This document shows positions 9,575-21,204 of a DNA stretch of 64,000 nt, piece after piece. The notes beneath the pieces were generated by a model. It saw only the letters and a program-made list of their open reading frames with translations, was not told the origin of the DNA and made no database searches. Source of the DNA: Steinernema hermaphroditum (Eukaryota > Nematoda > Chromadorea > Rhabditida > Steinernematidae); assembly GCA_030435675.1 (NCBI GenBank), contig CM059621.1, forward strand, positions 8,804,001-8,868,000, read 5' to 3'. The first letter of the stretch is position 1, and every line of letters starts with the position of its first letter. Both the position numbers and the translations under genes were made by a program.

Positions 9575-11422
9575 TTAGACCCGTTGGTGTTCGAGGGCTG
9601 AGTTGGAGGCGACGGCGAGGGCTTGCGACTGCGCCAGCTGCGCGGCGTAGGAGCTGGCGGGGATGCCGTAGGGCGTGTAGTACTGCTCGAGGCCGGCGGC
9701 GGAGCCCGTCGACGCCGCGGATACTGTAACGGGAGGGTGAGCGGGGTCGGTGCCGTTCGGCGGTTACCTGTGGGGTGGAGGGCGATGGGGTTGGCGGCGC
9801 CGGAGCCGGCAGCGGCCGCAGCGGTCAAGTAGTCGATGTAGTTGCTGGGCTGCTGGGCTTGCTGGGCGGCGACGGCGGCAAGCGCGCTCGTCTGGAGCCC
9901 GGCGAGGGGGTTGATGATCTGCGTCGGGTAGTAGAGCTGCGGGAGCCTGAAAGGCGCGGATTAGGCCTACTCTCAAATGCACAAATCGCCTAAAGCAAAA
10001 CGGCAAACGAAACGAAAGTCGGTTTTGCTTAACTTCGATGCGAGTTAAGAGAAAGAGTCGACGTGGGTGGTCGACGACGGCGTCGGGGTTACAGATGGGA
10101 CAGCTGTCCGAGGAGTGATTAGGGAGTGATCGAAAGAGAGTGACAAACACACCGCATGTCTCACTACCGTAACCGGGCGACAGCCGCGGGCCACCGCACC
10201 CTGCGGGTACCGTAGCCGCGCGGCCGACGCGATCAGTAAGAGAAGAGGAACGAACGAAAAGGCGAAAAGAGAAAACGCAAAACGCAAACATTCAGAGCAT
10301 CACCCGAATTACCGTATCTCGCATGAGCTTTCGTTTCGAGAGCCATCAAGTCACCCCGCGGCATCTGCAGAAGAAATCATCTCGCCTCAGCACTACTGTA
10401 CAGCGGATACGGTAACTTACCCGATTCGTCCAGGGAAGAGGGCCTGCAGCTGGGTCTGCAGCGGCATCTGACCGATGTTGGCGAGGGCTGAAAGAGGGGT
10501 ACGGTAGAGGAGGTAAGAAGGAAGAGGCCAGGGGCCCTTTCGTGAGAGTCCGTCCGCACCAATTTGTGGCGAAAAGCACTCAGAAATTTAAATGCCAAGA
10601 GTGGACACCTAGAGGACCGCGTGTTTTCCACTTTTGGAAACGTTTCAACACACAATCGATGAATGGCCCAGATGAACTGACTCAGTTTGTTCTCTTCGAA
10701 AGACTAAAGGTGATCGAAAGAGAGCAGAAATAGAGACGGGACCAGAGAACCGAAAGTTCATTCCCATAGGCACTTGAGTTCGTGTTTTCGAAGAAACTCA
10801 TGAAATAATAAACAGGTACTGGGACTGTAGGATCTGTATTCACAAGGCACTTACCTGCAAGCTGGACGTTTCCCCTCGGTTTCGCTCCGAGATAGGCGAG
10901 GTTCACATTACTTTTGCGACCTAAACGCTGTGTCAGAGGACTACCGTAGTCGGGCGGCCTACCGTCTATGATGGGGTTCGGGTCCTTGCAGGCTCTCTCG
11001 GCGGCGGCGCGGTCCTTCATCGTCACCTGAAGGGAAATTCGATCTCTCTTCCTCTGGGGGGCACACTTACGAATCCATAGCCACGGCTCTTCTGGGTCTG
11101 TCGGTCGGTGATCACCACGGCTTCTTCGATCTCGCCAAACTGCTCGAAGTATTCGTGGAGCGTCTTGTCCGTCGTGTGGTACGGTAGGCCGCCGACAAAG
11201 ATCTTCGTGAAGGTCGTGTCGCGGGACCCGGAGCCTGAGGGGGGGGGGCGAGATGAGGGTCCTGGAGGGAGAAGGAATGTACTTACCTATGATTTCGGAA
11301 GTGGCGGTGGTAGAGGTGTTGGTGCCGTTGGTGGCGGCGGAGGAGACGAGGGCGGCGGCCGCCTGGACGATGGGGTCGGAGGCCTGCGCGGCGGCAAGTT
11401 GACCGTAGAGCGAGTGGATCAT
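9575..11422 (-). CDS. sup-12: SUP-12 / RBM24-RBM38 family RNA-binding protein
   Basis: Seven exons (11422-11287, 11234-11071, 11026-10963, 10920-10855, 10487-10421, 9946-9768, 9723-9575) join in phase to 274 residues. One RRM spans about residues 52-125: [19 protein letters not shown] carries RNP2, and [10 protein letters not shown] carries RNP1. Both, and the following [21 protein letters not shown], are near identical to RBM24/RBM38 and worm SUP-12. This family controls alternative splicing in muscle; worm SUP-12 regulates unc-60 and egl-15 transcripts. The C-terminal half is rich in Ala, Gln and Tyr ([13 protein letters not shown]), as in the vertebrate proteins. The N-terminus upstream of the RRM is low-complexity Ala/Thr; an upstream start or alternative first exon is possible. 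Intron 5 is 474 bp, long for this genome. Confidence 0.93.
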
Positions 11423-14400
11423 GTCTGTGGACGGTGGCGGCGGGGAAGAAGCTGCAAGGGCTGAGGTGAGCGGCGGCGGATCGCGGAGCGTCGTAATGCC
11501 CAAATGGCCATCGGCCTGTTGATGAATTAGGCGTGCGGGCGGGGAGGGCCGCGGAGGGCGTCAGCTGCGGGAAGGTGCGCCGCTTTACAGCAGAAGAGGA
11601 TCTGGGCAGCGCCAGGGGCGAACGCGCCTGAGAAAAGGGGGATTAATTACTCGACGAGGGGCTTTGCAGGCGCCGAAATTATAATCGGCCGTGGGAATCT
11701 GCGGCTTTGTTTTCGGAGGGCCAAAGTGGCCAGGACGCGCTGATGGACGGCGCCGAGGCGAGAAGTCATTTGCCTTCAGGCAGAATTTGTTATTTTTGCC
11801 CCTGGAAGACGGCCAGTGAACGCTCGAGGTTCGGATTTCAGGGCAGGCCAAGGGTCATAACGGTTCTTCTGGGATTAGGACTCACAAGGCGCGTCTGTTT
11901 TTATAACAAAAAAACAGAGGATTAGCGCGAGGAGTTCCAATTGTCATCTCAGGACTCCTCACAAATAAATCGCCCCTCTAATCCCCTCCGATTCGGTCCA
12001 CGTTTCCAAACTCGGGCGCACCCCTAATTGAGAGAATCGTTTTTGTGTCACTCGCGCGGCTCTTCATTGGTCGGCTCAATTAGAGGCGACCCGAAATATG
12101 TAAATCCGAAGGACTCACCGGAAACTAGGCGGAGTGGAGGTCACACGGCACAGCACAGCACACAGAGGATCGGCCGAGGCTTCTGCTTCGACGGCGGATT
12201 CTGAAAGGGAGCTGTTAGGGGAGCAGACGGAGTGCAGACGCGGTACGGTGGCCTGTTGTTTACGCGAAAGTTCGCCTCTCGAGTGACTAATGGATTAGAA
12301 CGTCTTCGGGAGGAAGTTTGCCTTTTCCAGGGTGCGCGATCGGGAATCGGGAAGAACTGGATTAATACCATTAGCATTCATAATTAGTGCGTGGCGACGT
12401 CACTCCTGAGAAGTGACGATCGATGCGGAGACAAACGGCGGCGGCGAAGGCAAAACCAACTGACGGAATTAGGGCTAATCGTCGAGATGGCGAACGTCTT
12501 CTTCCCGGCGGCCCCGGGGGACGCGGGCCGCCCGGGTTGACTCAGGCTGTTTCAACTGACAAATCAAAACAGTCGGCTGCCCATCGCGGTGATTAAGGAG
12601 CGCCACCGCCGGGGAGCGCGGCCCTCGGGCCGTTTGTTTACCGTCCAAAGGCGACCGTTTTTGCCAAAACAAGCAGTTCGCACCTGGCCCCTCCGGAGGC
12701 AGAAGGGGAGGGAATCGCGACCGAAGACGTCTTTGGTTTATAGAATTAAAAAGGCGCTGTCGAGGCGACTGTCGTCCCCCGGGAGCCGCCTCTAATCCCT
12801 CTTCGGATCGCGCCTGACGAACTCGCGAGTCCAGAAGGGAAGGAAGAATAAAATAAACAAACAGAAGAAGACACTCGAGGGGAGGGCCCGAGGCGAAGCG
12901 ACCGGTTTCGACTCCACTCGTCTAATCGAGGCTAATTGTCGGCGGAGTGGAAGGAGGCTCCGAGTGGCCTTCTCCATTCCTTTCGGGACACCCACACCTA
13001 ATTAGAAGGGGTACGGTAACGAGAAAAGACTAAGCAGGTGGACAAAAAGTCGGAGGGGGGGCTGCTCCGTCGCCTCCGGAGGCCGTGGGAGTGTTGGAAC
13101 GCGGCGGCGACTTTCGGGCAAATAAAGGGACTATTGTGGGCCTTAGAAACCGCCTCGAGAAGCGCGCGGGCGTCGGGCCGCCGAGAGCCCGAAAACGGTC
13201 CTCCGATCCGATCGATCGCGTCCGAGCGGAGTGCAGGCCTAACACGGCGACAGTGCGAGTTCGCGGAATATTCGCGCATCGGTAATTAACCCGGGCGGGA
13301 GGGAACGGTTGACACTGGACGCGAGCTCGGATGAGCGAGGACCCTCCGGGGGGAGGTACAGTAGGAGGGATGGCCCCTGGCGTGACTAAGCGATCGGTTA
13401 TCGATCGGATTTGCGGCGCGTCGAATTCGAAAGCGACCGCCGAGAAGAGACGGAGTCGGTAAACAGACCAATTTGGCGGCGTTACCGCGGATACCGAAGC
13501 GAGTGGAGTAATTGTTTACGGTCAGAAGGTGACGTCGGCGCGTGACGCCCCTCGGGGCCGAAGACGAGGAGCATCTGGAGGAGAAAATATAATTTCGGAA
13601 TGAAATTGGGAGAGTCGCTTATGACCGCTTTTTGTGGAGGATTAGGTAATCGGCGGCATTTATTGGGCTGCGGAGGGCCATTGCTGGGATCGTTGGGATC
13701 GACCATAAATCAGAAGAATTCGACGCCAGGAGGGTCGGGAGGCGTCTAACGAGAAGCGGTCAGCGGCGGTCATTCGAACTGGAATCGAATTTGGATAAAC
13801 GAATTGTCTGTTGGAGAGACAATTGAGGCGATTTGATTGGAACTCCGGAGGCGGAAGACAAAGGGCGTTTGGAGGCGAGAATGGAGTCGAAGGCCCTCGA
13901 GGGGCAGAGGAGTGGCGCCGCCGATTGGCCTACAATAAATCATCGGCGGAGGCGCCGAAAGAGGGGACAAAAACACTCCCGAATCGCGCGCCGCGTTCCG
14001 GAACGCGTTTTGTATCCGAGGGAACCGAAAACAGCAGAAGCCGGCGGTCAGGACACGCCGTCCGGGGTACGGTAGCGTGTGGAGGCTTGAGTGGAACCGC
14101 TTCGAAAACATCTGGGGGAGGAGTGATAAGTCCGAACTGAAACGCGGCCGTAAATCTTACGATCGGCCTCCGATCGGCCAGAAGAACAGATGGGGACTGC
14201 GGAGGAGCGCTTTTCACGACTGCGCGCGGGAGAGACGCGCTGAAATCGAAACAGATTCGAAAAAGAGACTCGAGAGGTTTCGAGTGGTCCGCCGACCGTC
14301 CGGCTCCGGTCAGCCGGAGAGTGCACCCGGGTCACGTTCAGCGCCGCCAGTTCCGGGCCCTCGTCGGCGGAGGAGTCCGAGTGCCCGAGGCGTTTCGGCT

Positions 14401-16019
14401 GTGATTGACACGTCGGCTCCGGAGAAGCACCCCCGGGCCAGGCATAAACAAAGTCGATCCGCGCAAAGTGAACATTCTTATGGCGCCGAAGGTGTGTGTG
14501 ATGAATAATTAGTGAAATCGATAAGGAGGGGAGGGACGACGGAAAGCGGCCAGTAGGTGAATAGTTAGAGTAAGCGGGTCACGGTACCGTTCGACGCGAC
14601 GAAAAACAAAAACCCGGTTAGGAGTGCCCGGGCGCCGACGGGTTCCCCTTTGGGGCCAGGCCAATTAGACGCGTGATTGATGCGACAAAAACAGTAGTAG
14701 ATGGCGGTGGAGAGAAACCATCGGAGTAATGTCGAAGTAGGTGGTAACGAGATTTGCAAAACGGTTTAACCCACAACACAATTACTGGGGCGTTTCCTAA
14801 AGGTTCGCCTGCGAGCCGAAAGTGCAGAAGAATGACAATAATAGATTCTCGAGGAGAAGCCCCGTCTCGGACTGGATTGATCGAGGCTCGTCTTCTGGAT
14901 CTGGATGTCTTGATGATCGATAAAGTGACCACCTGTTTGTCTCCCACAGAACTGGTTCTTTCATTACGAAACGGTGAACATTGGTCACTTCTTCTGGCCG
15001 CTTTTGTAGCTACGATTGCGGAGGAGGGTGCGAAGTTACCGTGGAAACCGTTACACTGAACGGCAGCGACGAACTCTGGAGGCATTCGCGCGGAACACTA
15101 ACTCCATAATGACTCTGCAAAAAAGAAGAATTCGGCCCTCACGATAAGTCTCTTTTTTGGAGTCCCGAGTTTGTGTTTGTTTGCGGCGCGCAAACAATCG
15201 GAGACTGTTTGCTTTTGAAATGTTCGGACACTTAGAAAACAGAATCTGCGAATGAGTGGATCGGAGGAGTCGTTAAGACGACCGAAAAACATCGATTCAA
15301 ATCGATTCCTCGGGGCTTCTGTCGGCGGCGACGTCTTCCGATTCGCCCACAGGCGCTAATAAACAGCCTCGCGGCCGAGTTCCACGGGCACCTTTCCGCG
15401 CGAACAGCTGATGGGAACACGACGAACTCGTTTCCCAGCGCCAATTATCGCCGGCGATGTCTCCGCGCGGATTCGGAGGCGCGCCCGGAGGGCTCCCGAG
15501 GTCCAGGGTGCCCTCGGCGGAGGCGAACAAAAGGAATTGGTAATTAGCGTGGCGGCCAAAAGGTGCGCCGATGAATGGAGGTGCCCTGAAAATTTAATAA
15601 CACCGCCGGGGAGAGGGCCGCTTTGGACGAAGACGGGGCGCAGAAGGCAAACAAAGGCTTCTGGAACCGCGGCCCTCCCCCCTCACGCAGAGACAACAAA
15701 CGGAACCGGTTCTTGAGAGGTGGCAGAGGCTCTAAGACGTCCTCGACCCAAGGCATGCGGGCAAAGTCACGTCTTTTTGCAGCTAATAGGGAAGGAGAGC
15801 GGGTTCCTCCAGTGGAGAGGCTCTGCGCAGACCTCTTCACACTCCTTGCAGGGAGGCTGCAGATGTTTTGTGCCCTGGCTACTGGAAGACGGCTTTCCAG
15901 AGTGCAGGAGTGAGCAGTTGTTGAGGGCTGACTCAGAACTCAAGCAACAAGAGGTCACGAGATCGGGACCCAGGAGCACCGATTACGAACCGTATTGTAT
16001 TCACAAGTATTCACACACA
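11423..16019. other. Long GC-rich non-coding region upstream of sup-12
   Basis: No coding exon was found over about 4.6 kb apart from the candidate untranslated exon at 12119-12200. The DNA is GC-rich but studded with short AT-rich words, especially (T)AATTAG and CTAATTA, which resemble homeodomain core sites. It probably contains the promoter and 5' introns of sup-12, and also 3' flank of transporter A. Confidence 0.55.
12119..12200 (-). other. Candidate 5' untranslated exon of sup-12
   Basis: On the minus strand a CCCTTTCAG acceptor is followed after 82 bases by a GTGAGTCC donor. The enclosed sequence has stops in the likely frames, so it would be untranslated. It could join the acceptor CCCTTGCAG near 11454 in front of the first coding exon. 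Inferred from splice signals only. Confidence 0.35.
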
Positions 16020-17692
16020 CTAAATGGCTTCCTTCGCCAGAGAGTCGTCGCCTTCTGCAGTCCATTCTGCCGGCTCGACGCTGCAGAAGACGACGAAGAA
16101 GGTATTGGTGAGGAAGAGGACGGCAGCGTAGACGAGGAACACCGCCGAATACTCCTGGAGGGTGCCCGAGGGCGCGAGGAAGGGCACCAAGAAGGAGCCG
16201 GAGAAGAGAGTGACGCAGAGGATGACCTGGGTGACGGCGAGTACGGTAGGACTGTGCTGGCGGGCGACGAGCACCGATGACTTGTTGAAGCCGCCGGGGT
16301 TGAAGCCGATCATCGCCTGGGGAACCATGGCCAGGAGGGCGCAGATGAGCTTGTCCTCGGGGTGCACGAAGGCGACGACGACGAAGAAGAAGGCGGCGCC
16401 ATAGAAAGCCAACGAGTTGAAGAAGCGGCACTGCAAGAGAATGAGGAAGCACTTTCAAGCGGATTACCTTGCTAAGTTCCGAGAGCAAGTCCATTCGGTT
16501 GCTGATGAAGCCGGCCGCGAACTTGACGACGATCTGTGGAGGTACGGTAGAGGCCGAGTGGGAAGAAAGGGTACCTGGATGGCGAAGGGAATGGCCGAGA
16601 GGAAGCCCGAAGTTTCGACGTCGATGTCGAGGGCGGAGACGAGGAACATGTAGAAGAAGGTTATCGAGAACTGCGAGACGATGTAGTTGCCGAAAGTGGC
16701 GACCCACACGGCCCAGATGGGGATCGAGGTGAAGATCTTCTTGTAGGGGGTCTGCAGGAAAGGTTACGGTAGTTTTGGACTCCAATGTGGAGAAAGAACC
16801 TTCGACCTCTTCGGAGAGGCCAATCTTTGTCCGTGCCAATCTTCCGGAGTTCCTCCGCGCCGACGAGCGGATGGTCAGCGGGATCGTCCCTAAACATGGT
16901 ATTCTTGGACGGGGGACGGCGTTTACCGGAAGAAGATTGCCCAAGCCACGGTGACCACTCCCGAGAGGAAGGCGTGGGAGAAGAGCATCGAAGGCCACCC
17001 GCAACGGCTACCGATCGATCCTGCGAGGGGAGTGGAAATGATCATCGAGATCTGGAGGTGACCTGTGAGGAACGCCAGGAAAAGACCCATTTCGGAGGAA
17101 GCGCTCCACTTTGCGATGATGATGCCGAGGATCGGGGAAACGTTGGAGAGGACGAAGCCCTGGAAGAGGGATTACGGTAGGCGCGGGAGGGGCGTACGTG
17201 GAGGATTCGGTGCAGGACGAGGTAGGGAAATCCAGCGGAGGCGACGAAGGGGGCAATCGCCGTCAGAAGTGTCACCGAGACGCCGATTCCCGTCAGAAGC
17301 CGATGAGGACCGTGGCGATGGAGCAGAAGCGTTAGTGGCCACACTCCGCTGAGAACTCCCACGAACAATCCTAAATAACTGAAAGGCCTCAGAGGCCGGG
17401 AGTGGCGACGCACCTCCGATGAGCCAACTCTCCTCGACGATCGAATAGTCGAAGCGCCTTTCGGCCAGCGGAAGATTCCAGCTACCGTAATCGGCCACGG
17501 CCGCACTGTCGTTTGAGTACAACGGCGACGTTTTGACATCTTTCATCAGGATCAACGAAGAGTAGAACGCCGCGCCACTACAATCCGTTGACTACCGTAC
17601 TCGTGGTGAACTCACTCGGCCATGAAGAGGGAGAAGCATAGAGTCGCTATGATTAGGACGAAGAATCGGACGCCGTCGCACTGAAAGGCCAT
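16020..17692 (-). CDS. SLC17-type anion transporter A, with an apparent one-base frameshift
   Basis: Major facilitator protein of the SLC17 (sialin/vesicular glutamate-like) family. Exons: 17692-17616, 17577-17414, 17370-17198, 17159-16927, 16889-16800, 16751-16575, 16533-16468, 16430-16020. Landmarks are the loop YGSWNLPLAERRFDY, the turn ESWLIGGLFVGVLSG, the glycine-rich IISTPLAGSIGS, and FNPGGFNKSSVLVARQHSPT in the C-terminal half. All junctions fit by phase except exon 5/6: exon 5 ends with two spare bases while exon 6 must start a codon. The third frame of exon 5's end reads sensibly (LASPKRSK) into TPYKKIF, so one base seems lost near 16821-16827. It is either a pseudogenising deletion or an assembly error. 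The last exon is nearly identical to that of transporter B. Substrate unknown. Confidence 0.8.
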
Positions 17693-18227
17693 CTGAACAC
17701 AAACTGTCGAACCGGTTACGTTGCGTATCTTCTTAAGTATCGTAACCGTCTCATAGGTCAGCCGACATCTCCCAAAAAAAGAAATTGCGGAAGTCGATCG
17801 AAAGAAAGGGAGATTCCACACAGGCCCCACTGGGCTAGTAGGTCCTTGCATAATGATAGTAGCGCTACATACATTAGGAGAAGAAAGGGGGTTCAGAGAG
17901 CTAGTTGAACCAATGGTGACAAACCAGCACTCCCAAAATGTGACGGGTGATGGAGACGTAAAGTGCAACTTCTAAAAAACCAAAACGAAACGTCTGTGTG
18001 AACTGCAAAGAGCAAGAAAAAAGTAAAACCAGTTGCGGGTGTTGTGCTGTCAAAAAAGACGACAGAAAAGGTGATTTGACCGTCGTGGCCAACAGCAACA
18101 ACGGAAGAGGAGTCGAACAAGGGACTTATGCACTACAATACGCATATTACTGGCCTTCTTGGACACATAGCTGCTTCATCCAGCGCCAGTTTTTTATTCA
18201 TTCTTCTTTACAACATATAAAACAGGA

Positions 18228-18587
18228 TCATGCCGTATGCTTCATGCACCTGAAAAGGGAGAAGTGTGACTCTACCAAGATCGGCGACAAACCTTGTTGC
18301 GTTATGCCGATCTCTACATTCCATGCTGCAGTATCCGGTGCCGCATCGGATACAATTGTAGTGCGCGCTATGTCCACATGCAGAGCAGAACTTCCTCGGT
18401 GGCCGCTTGCTGGCCGGGAGATTCGCCCCATCGTAGGTCACCCCTCCCTTAAGAGTGCTTTGAGCTAAGGCCGAATTAGTGGAATTCTTACGTCGTATTC
18501 CTCCTTCAACTGATCGAAGGTCTTCCTAAAGCGCTGCTTCCGACACTCTGCAACTATCTTCTTTCGACGCGAATCCGAGGTCATCAT
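18228..18587 (-). CDS. HIT-type zinc finger protein ZNHIT1
   Basis: Exons 18587-18492, 18447-18293 and 18249-18228 give 90 residues. After a basic N-terminus (KQRFRKTFDQLKEEYD) comes the HIT zinc finger: FCSACGHSAHYNCIRCGTGY, then CSMECRDRHNATRCMKHTA. The C-C, C-C, C-C and H-C pairs and the TRC-x-K end match human ZNHIT1. It is shorter than the human protein (154 residues), lacking most of the acidic N-terminal region. ZNHIT1 is a subunit of the SRCAP/SWR1 remodeller that deposits H2A.Z. The second exon follows an unusual CTCTTAAG acceptor. A CTTTTCAG acceptor lies seven bases before the start, consistent with trans-splicing. Confidence 0.9.
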
Positions 18588-21204
18588 GGAAGATCTGAAA
18601 AGAGAGAAGTTGAACCAACAGCGGTTCCAAGCGCGCGATACATTTCGTATATATCCGGGCTTCTTTGCTTTTAGTAGCTAGATGGTGCGAATTCGCGCGC
18701 AGCCGCGTTTATTCCCCTTAAACGCGAAAACTACAACATAACGAAAACATTGCCACTTCCAACTTATCATCCGGCATCCTGCGAACGGAAATCGTTGGGA
18801 ATATGAGTTGTTGCGGATTCAATCCGAAATTCTAGGGTATTTTTGTGCAATGTTTCTGTTTTCTGTTTGTGTGTTGATTTCGGCAAGAGCCGACGCCCCA
18901 GTTCATACGAAAACGCTATTCAATCGAAATTTCTACAATCGGAGTTCGAAAACGGGATATTGAGTATTGCGCAAAAATTCAGAATTCAAAAAATTAAAAA
19001 AAAAATTAGACTTGACCCGAAATCAACTCTGAATAGGGTATATGCAAACACGAAGAAATTCGTGAACAAATCGGAGAGATCGGAGAGAGAGCGGCCTCCT
19101 TCGTGGACATTGCGCGTGGGAGAATTCGCAAAAAAAAAACACTTTTGGGGCACAGTCGGTCTCGTATCAAATGGTGGTAGGTCTCGCTGTGAATTCCCGG
19201 TGGCCTGCGTTTTCTGGTTCGGGTCCCTCAGCGCATTTTCATGGTTGTGGTGGGGTGTGTGAGGTCTTTCATTTGCGTTCCCAGCGATCGGTCGGATCGT
19301 CCACTCGATCTCTCTCCGGCTGTCTGAGTTCGCTCGGATGAGTTGAGTGAGCGGTCGTTCCAATCCGTCGTGGCTGGCGTGGAACGTAAGCCGAATTATA
19401 TCTAGCCAAGAAGACCGTCAACACCGCCCGACCACCCGCGCCGCCCACTCAAGCCGAAGAATCGCTCCAACTTCGAAGTCTGCTCCGCCAACCGCTCCGT
19501 CGATGGGTTTCTGTTTCGTCCGCCGAGCTGCACCTTCCGTGCTACTTACGGATTGAGCTTTTTTGTTGCTTCGAAGCCCGCGCACACTGATGGGACAGCC
19601 GTCTTCAACTCCGATGTCGTGCCCTTCGCCGAAAAAAGAAAGGAAGCAGGGACAACGGTGATATACGGTTCTTCATTGTGCATTTTGAGATTTCTTGCAT
19701 GGTGAATGTCATTGAGTCGAGAGTAAATGTATGTGGGATGTGTGTTCTAGGGACGTTCGGTACATGACAACTCGCCGCGGGACAACTCGCCGCGGGACAA
19801 CTCGCCGCGGGACAACTCGCCGCGGGACAACTCGCCGCGGCCAACTCGCCGCGGGGGACAACTCGCCGCAGGGTCAGCTCGCCGCAGGGTCAGCTCGCCG
19901 CAGGGTCAGCTCGCCGCGGGGTCAGCTCGCCGCGGGGTCAGCTCGCCGCAGGGTCAGCTCGCCGCAGGGTCAGCTCGCCGCGGGGGTTACAGAATACAGC
20001 CTTGTGGTCTTAGCCAGACCGGGGTTCCCGAAGCCATCACGACAACAGGGCTCGCCCTGTGGACTCGCGTTAAATCCATAGGCATAGTCCTAAGCCGGAG
20101 CCTAAGCCATGCCTGGATGATAGGTTCGTTCCAAGAAATGAATACGTGGCTCGCTTCACTCGCCCGCAACGTTAAGTATCTAGGCATGAGCGTAAACCTA
20201 AGCCTAGCTCTAAGACCTGCATTGTCGGCACACCCTTTGAGCCTTTTTTTTAGCCTTTCTGATGATTTTATCATGATGCAGTCACAAATCGCAAGCTGGC
20301 GTATTTTTTTTCTGTAGCGCGCTTGTGTTGTCCATTCGATGTTACTATAATGTGAGCTTATTTTTCGAAGGCGAAAGCATCTGGGGAGCTGTGTTTTCAT
20401 TTCTCTGTCATCCACCCAAGTGGGAAGCAGCCCAGGTACTTTTCACATGTCCAAAGTCAGAGAAGCGCGGTTATCGGTCAACATTCACTATCATATTACA
20501 CCGAAACTTCGTGTAATCACCATTTTTGCGTTCTTATCGCATACATTCCTTTTGGCGCGAGTGCTTCGGATTCTGAAATATTTTGCCTCCAATTCGGACA
20601 TGGAAGTCGATCTACTCTGGAGATGAAGTTGCCATTCCACCGTCCGAAATTCGGTCCGAGGACGACACTTTTCGCTATCAAGTTTTGACTGTGACACAGG
20701 ACTCACAGCGTCGTAAAAACTCACAGCCTGTGAGAGGCTGATGAGTTACTGTAGAATTTCTTTCGCTTCGCTTTTTCACGGTTGCTGACTGCTGGTGGTT
20801 TAGTTATTTTCGTTACTTTCCTTAATGGTCAACGTAGATAAAAAGAATCCAAGAACCGCAGCGTTTGTGAGTTTCTCACCGTGGCGCGCGAGGAAATAAG
20901 CACGATCGAAATCGTTTCCAGGATACGGTCAGTCGCTTGTCTCCTCTAATCGAATCGCATGGGTCTCGCTGTGAATTCCTGCACTGCATGGTTAATCAAT
21001 TCGTGCTCCGTTTTGGGATTCTCTGTACGCTTTTGGGCATGTTTCCCTCGCAATTAAGACGCGCTCTTTTGCAGACCAGAGGCAGGCCTTTTAAGTTAGC
21101 CACCAACCAATTTATTCATGTTTCGTGTTAGGCCTGTCAGCGCACTTTTCCGGCTAAATGTTCACATCAATGCTGCGCGTAAACGTAAACTCTTTGTTGC
21201 AGTC
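18588..21204. other. Intergenic region with repeats
   Basis: No gene seen. It contains the minisatellite at 19766-19985. Between about 20070 and 20215 the words CCTAAGCC and AAGCCTA recur irregularly. A TCTCGCTGTGAATTCC word occurs near both 19180 and 20964, hinting at dispersed repeat copies. The rest is unremarkable. Confidence 0.5.
19766..19985 (+). repeat. 15-bp minisatellite
   Basis: About 14 head-to-tail units of 15 bases. The first third is GACAACTCGCCGCGG; the rest is GGTCAGCTCGCCGC(A/G). The CTCGCCGC core is constant and no unit-sized spacers separate the copies. The array reads through in one frame, which follows from the unit length being a multiple of three, and is not taken as coding. 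Confidence 0.9.

Noticed and set aside
19766..19985. CRISPR-like direct repeats
   Set aside because: Units are contiguous with no unique spacers, and the DNA is eukaryotic.
19731..20081. A plus-strand open frame through the minisatellite (repeating RRGTT)
   Set aside because: It stays open only because the unit is 15 bp; no flanking coding signal or splice context.
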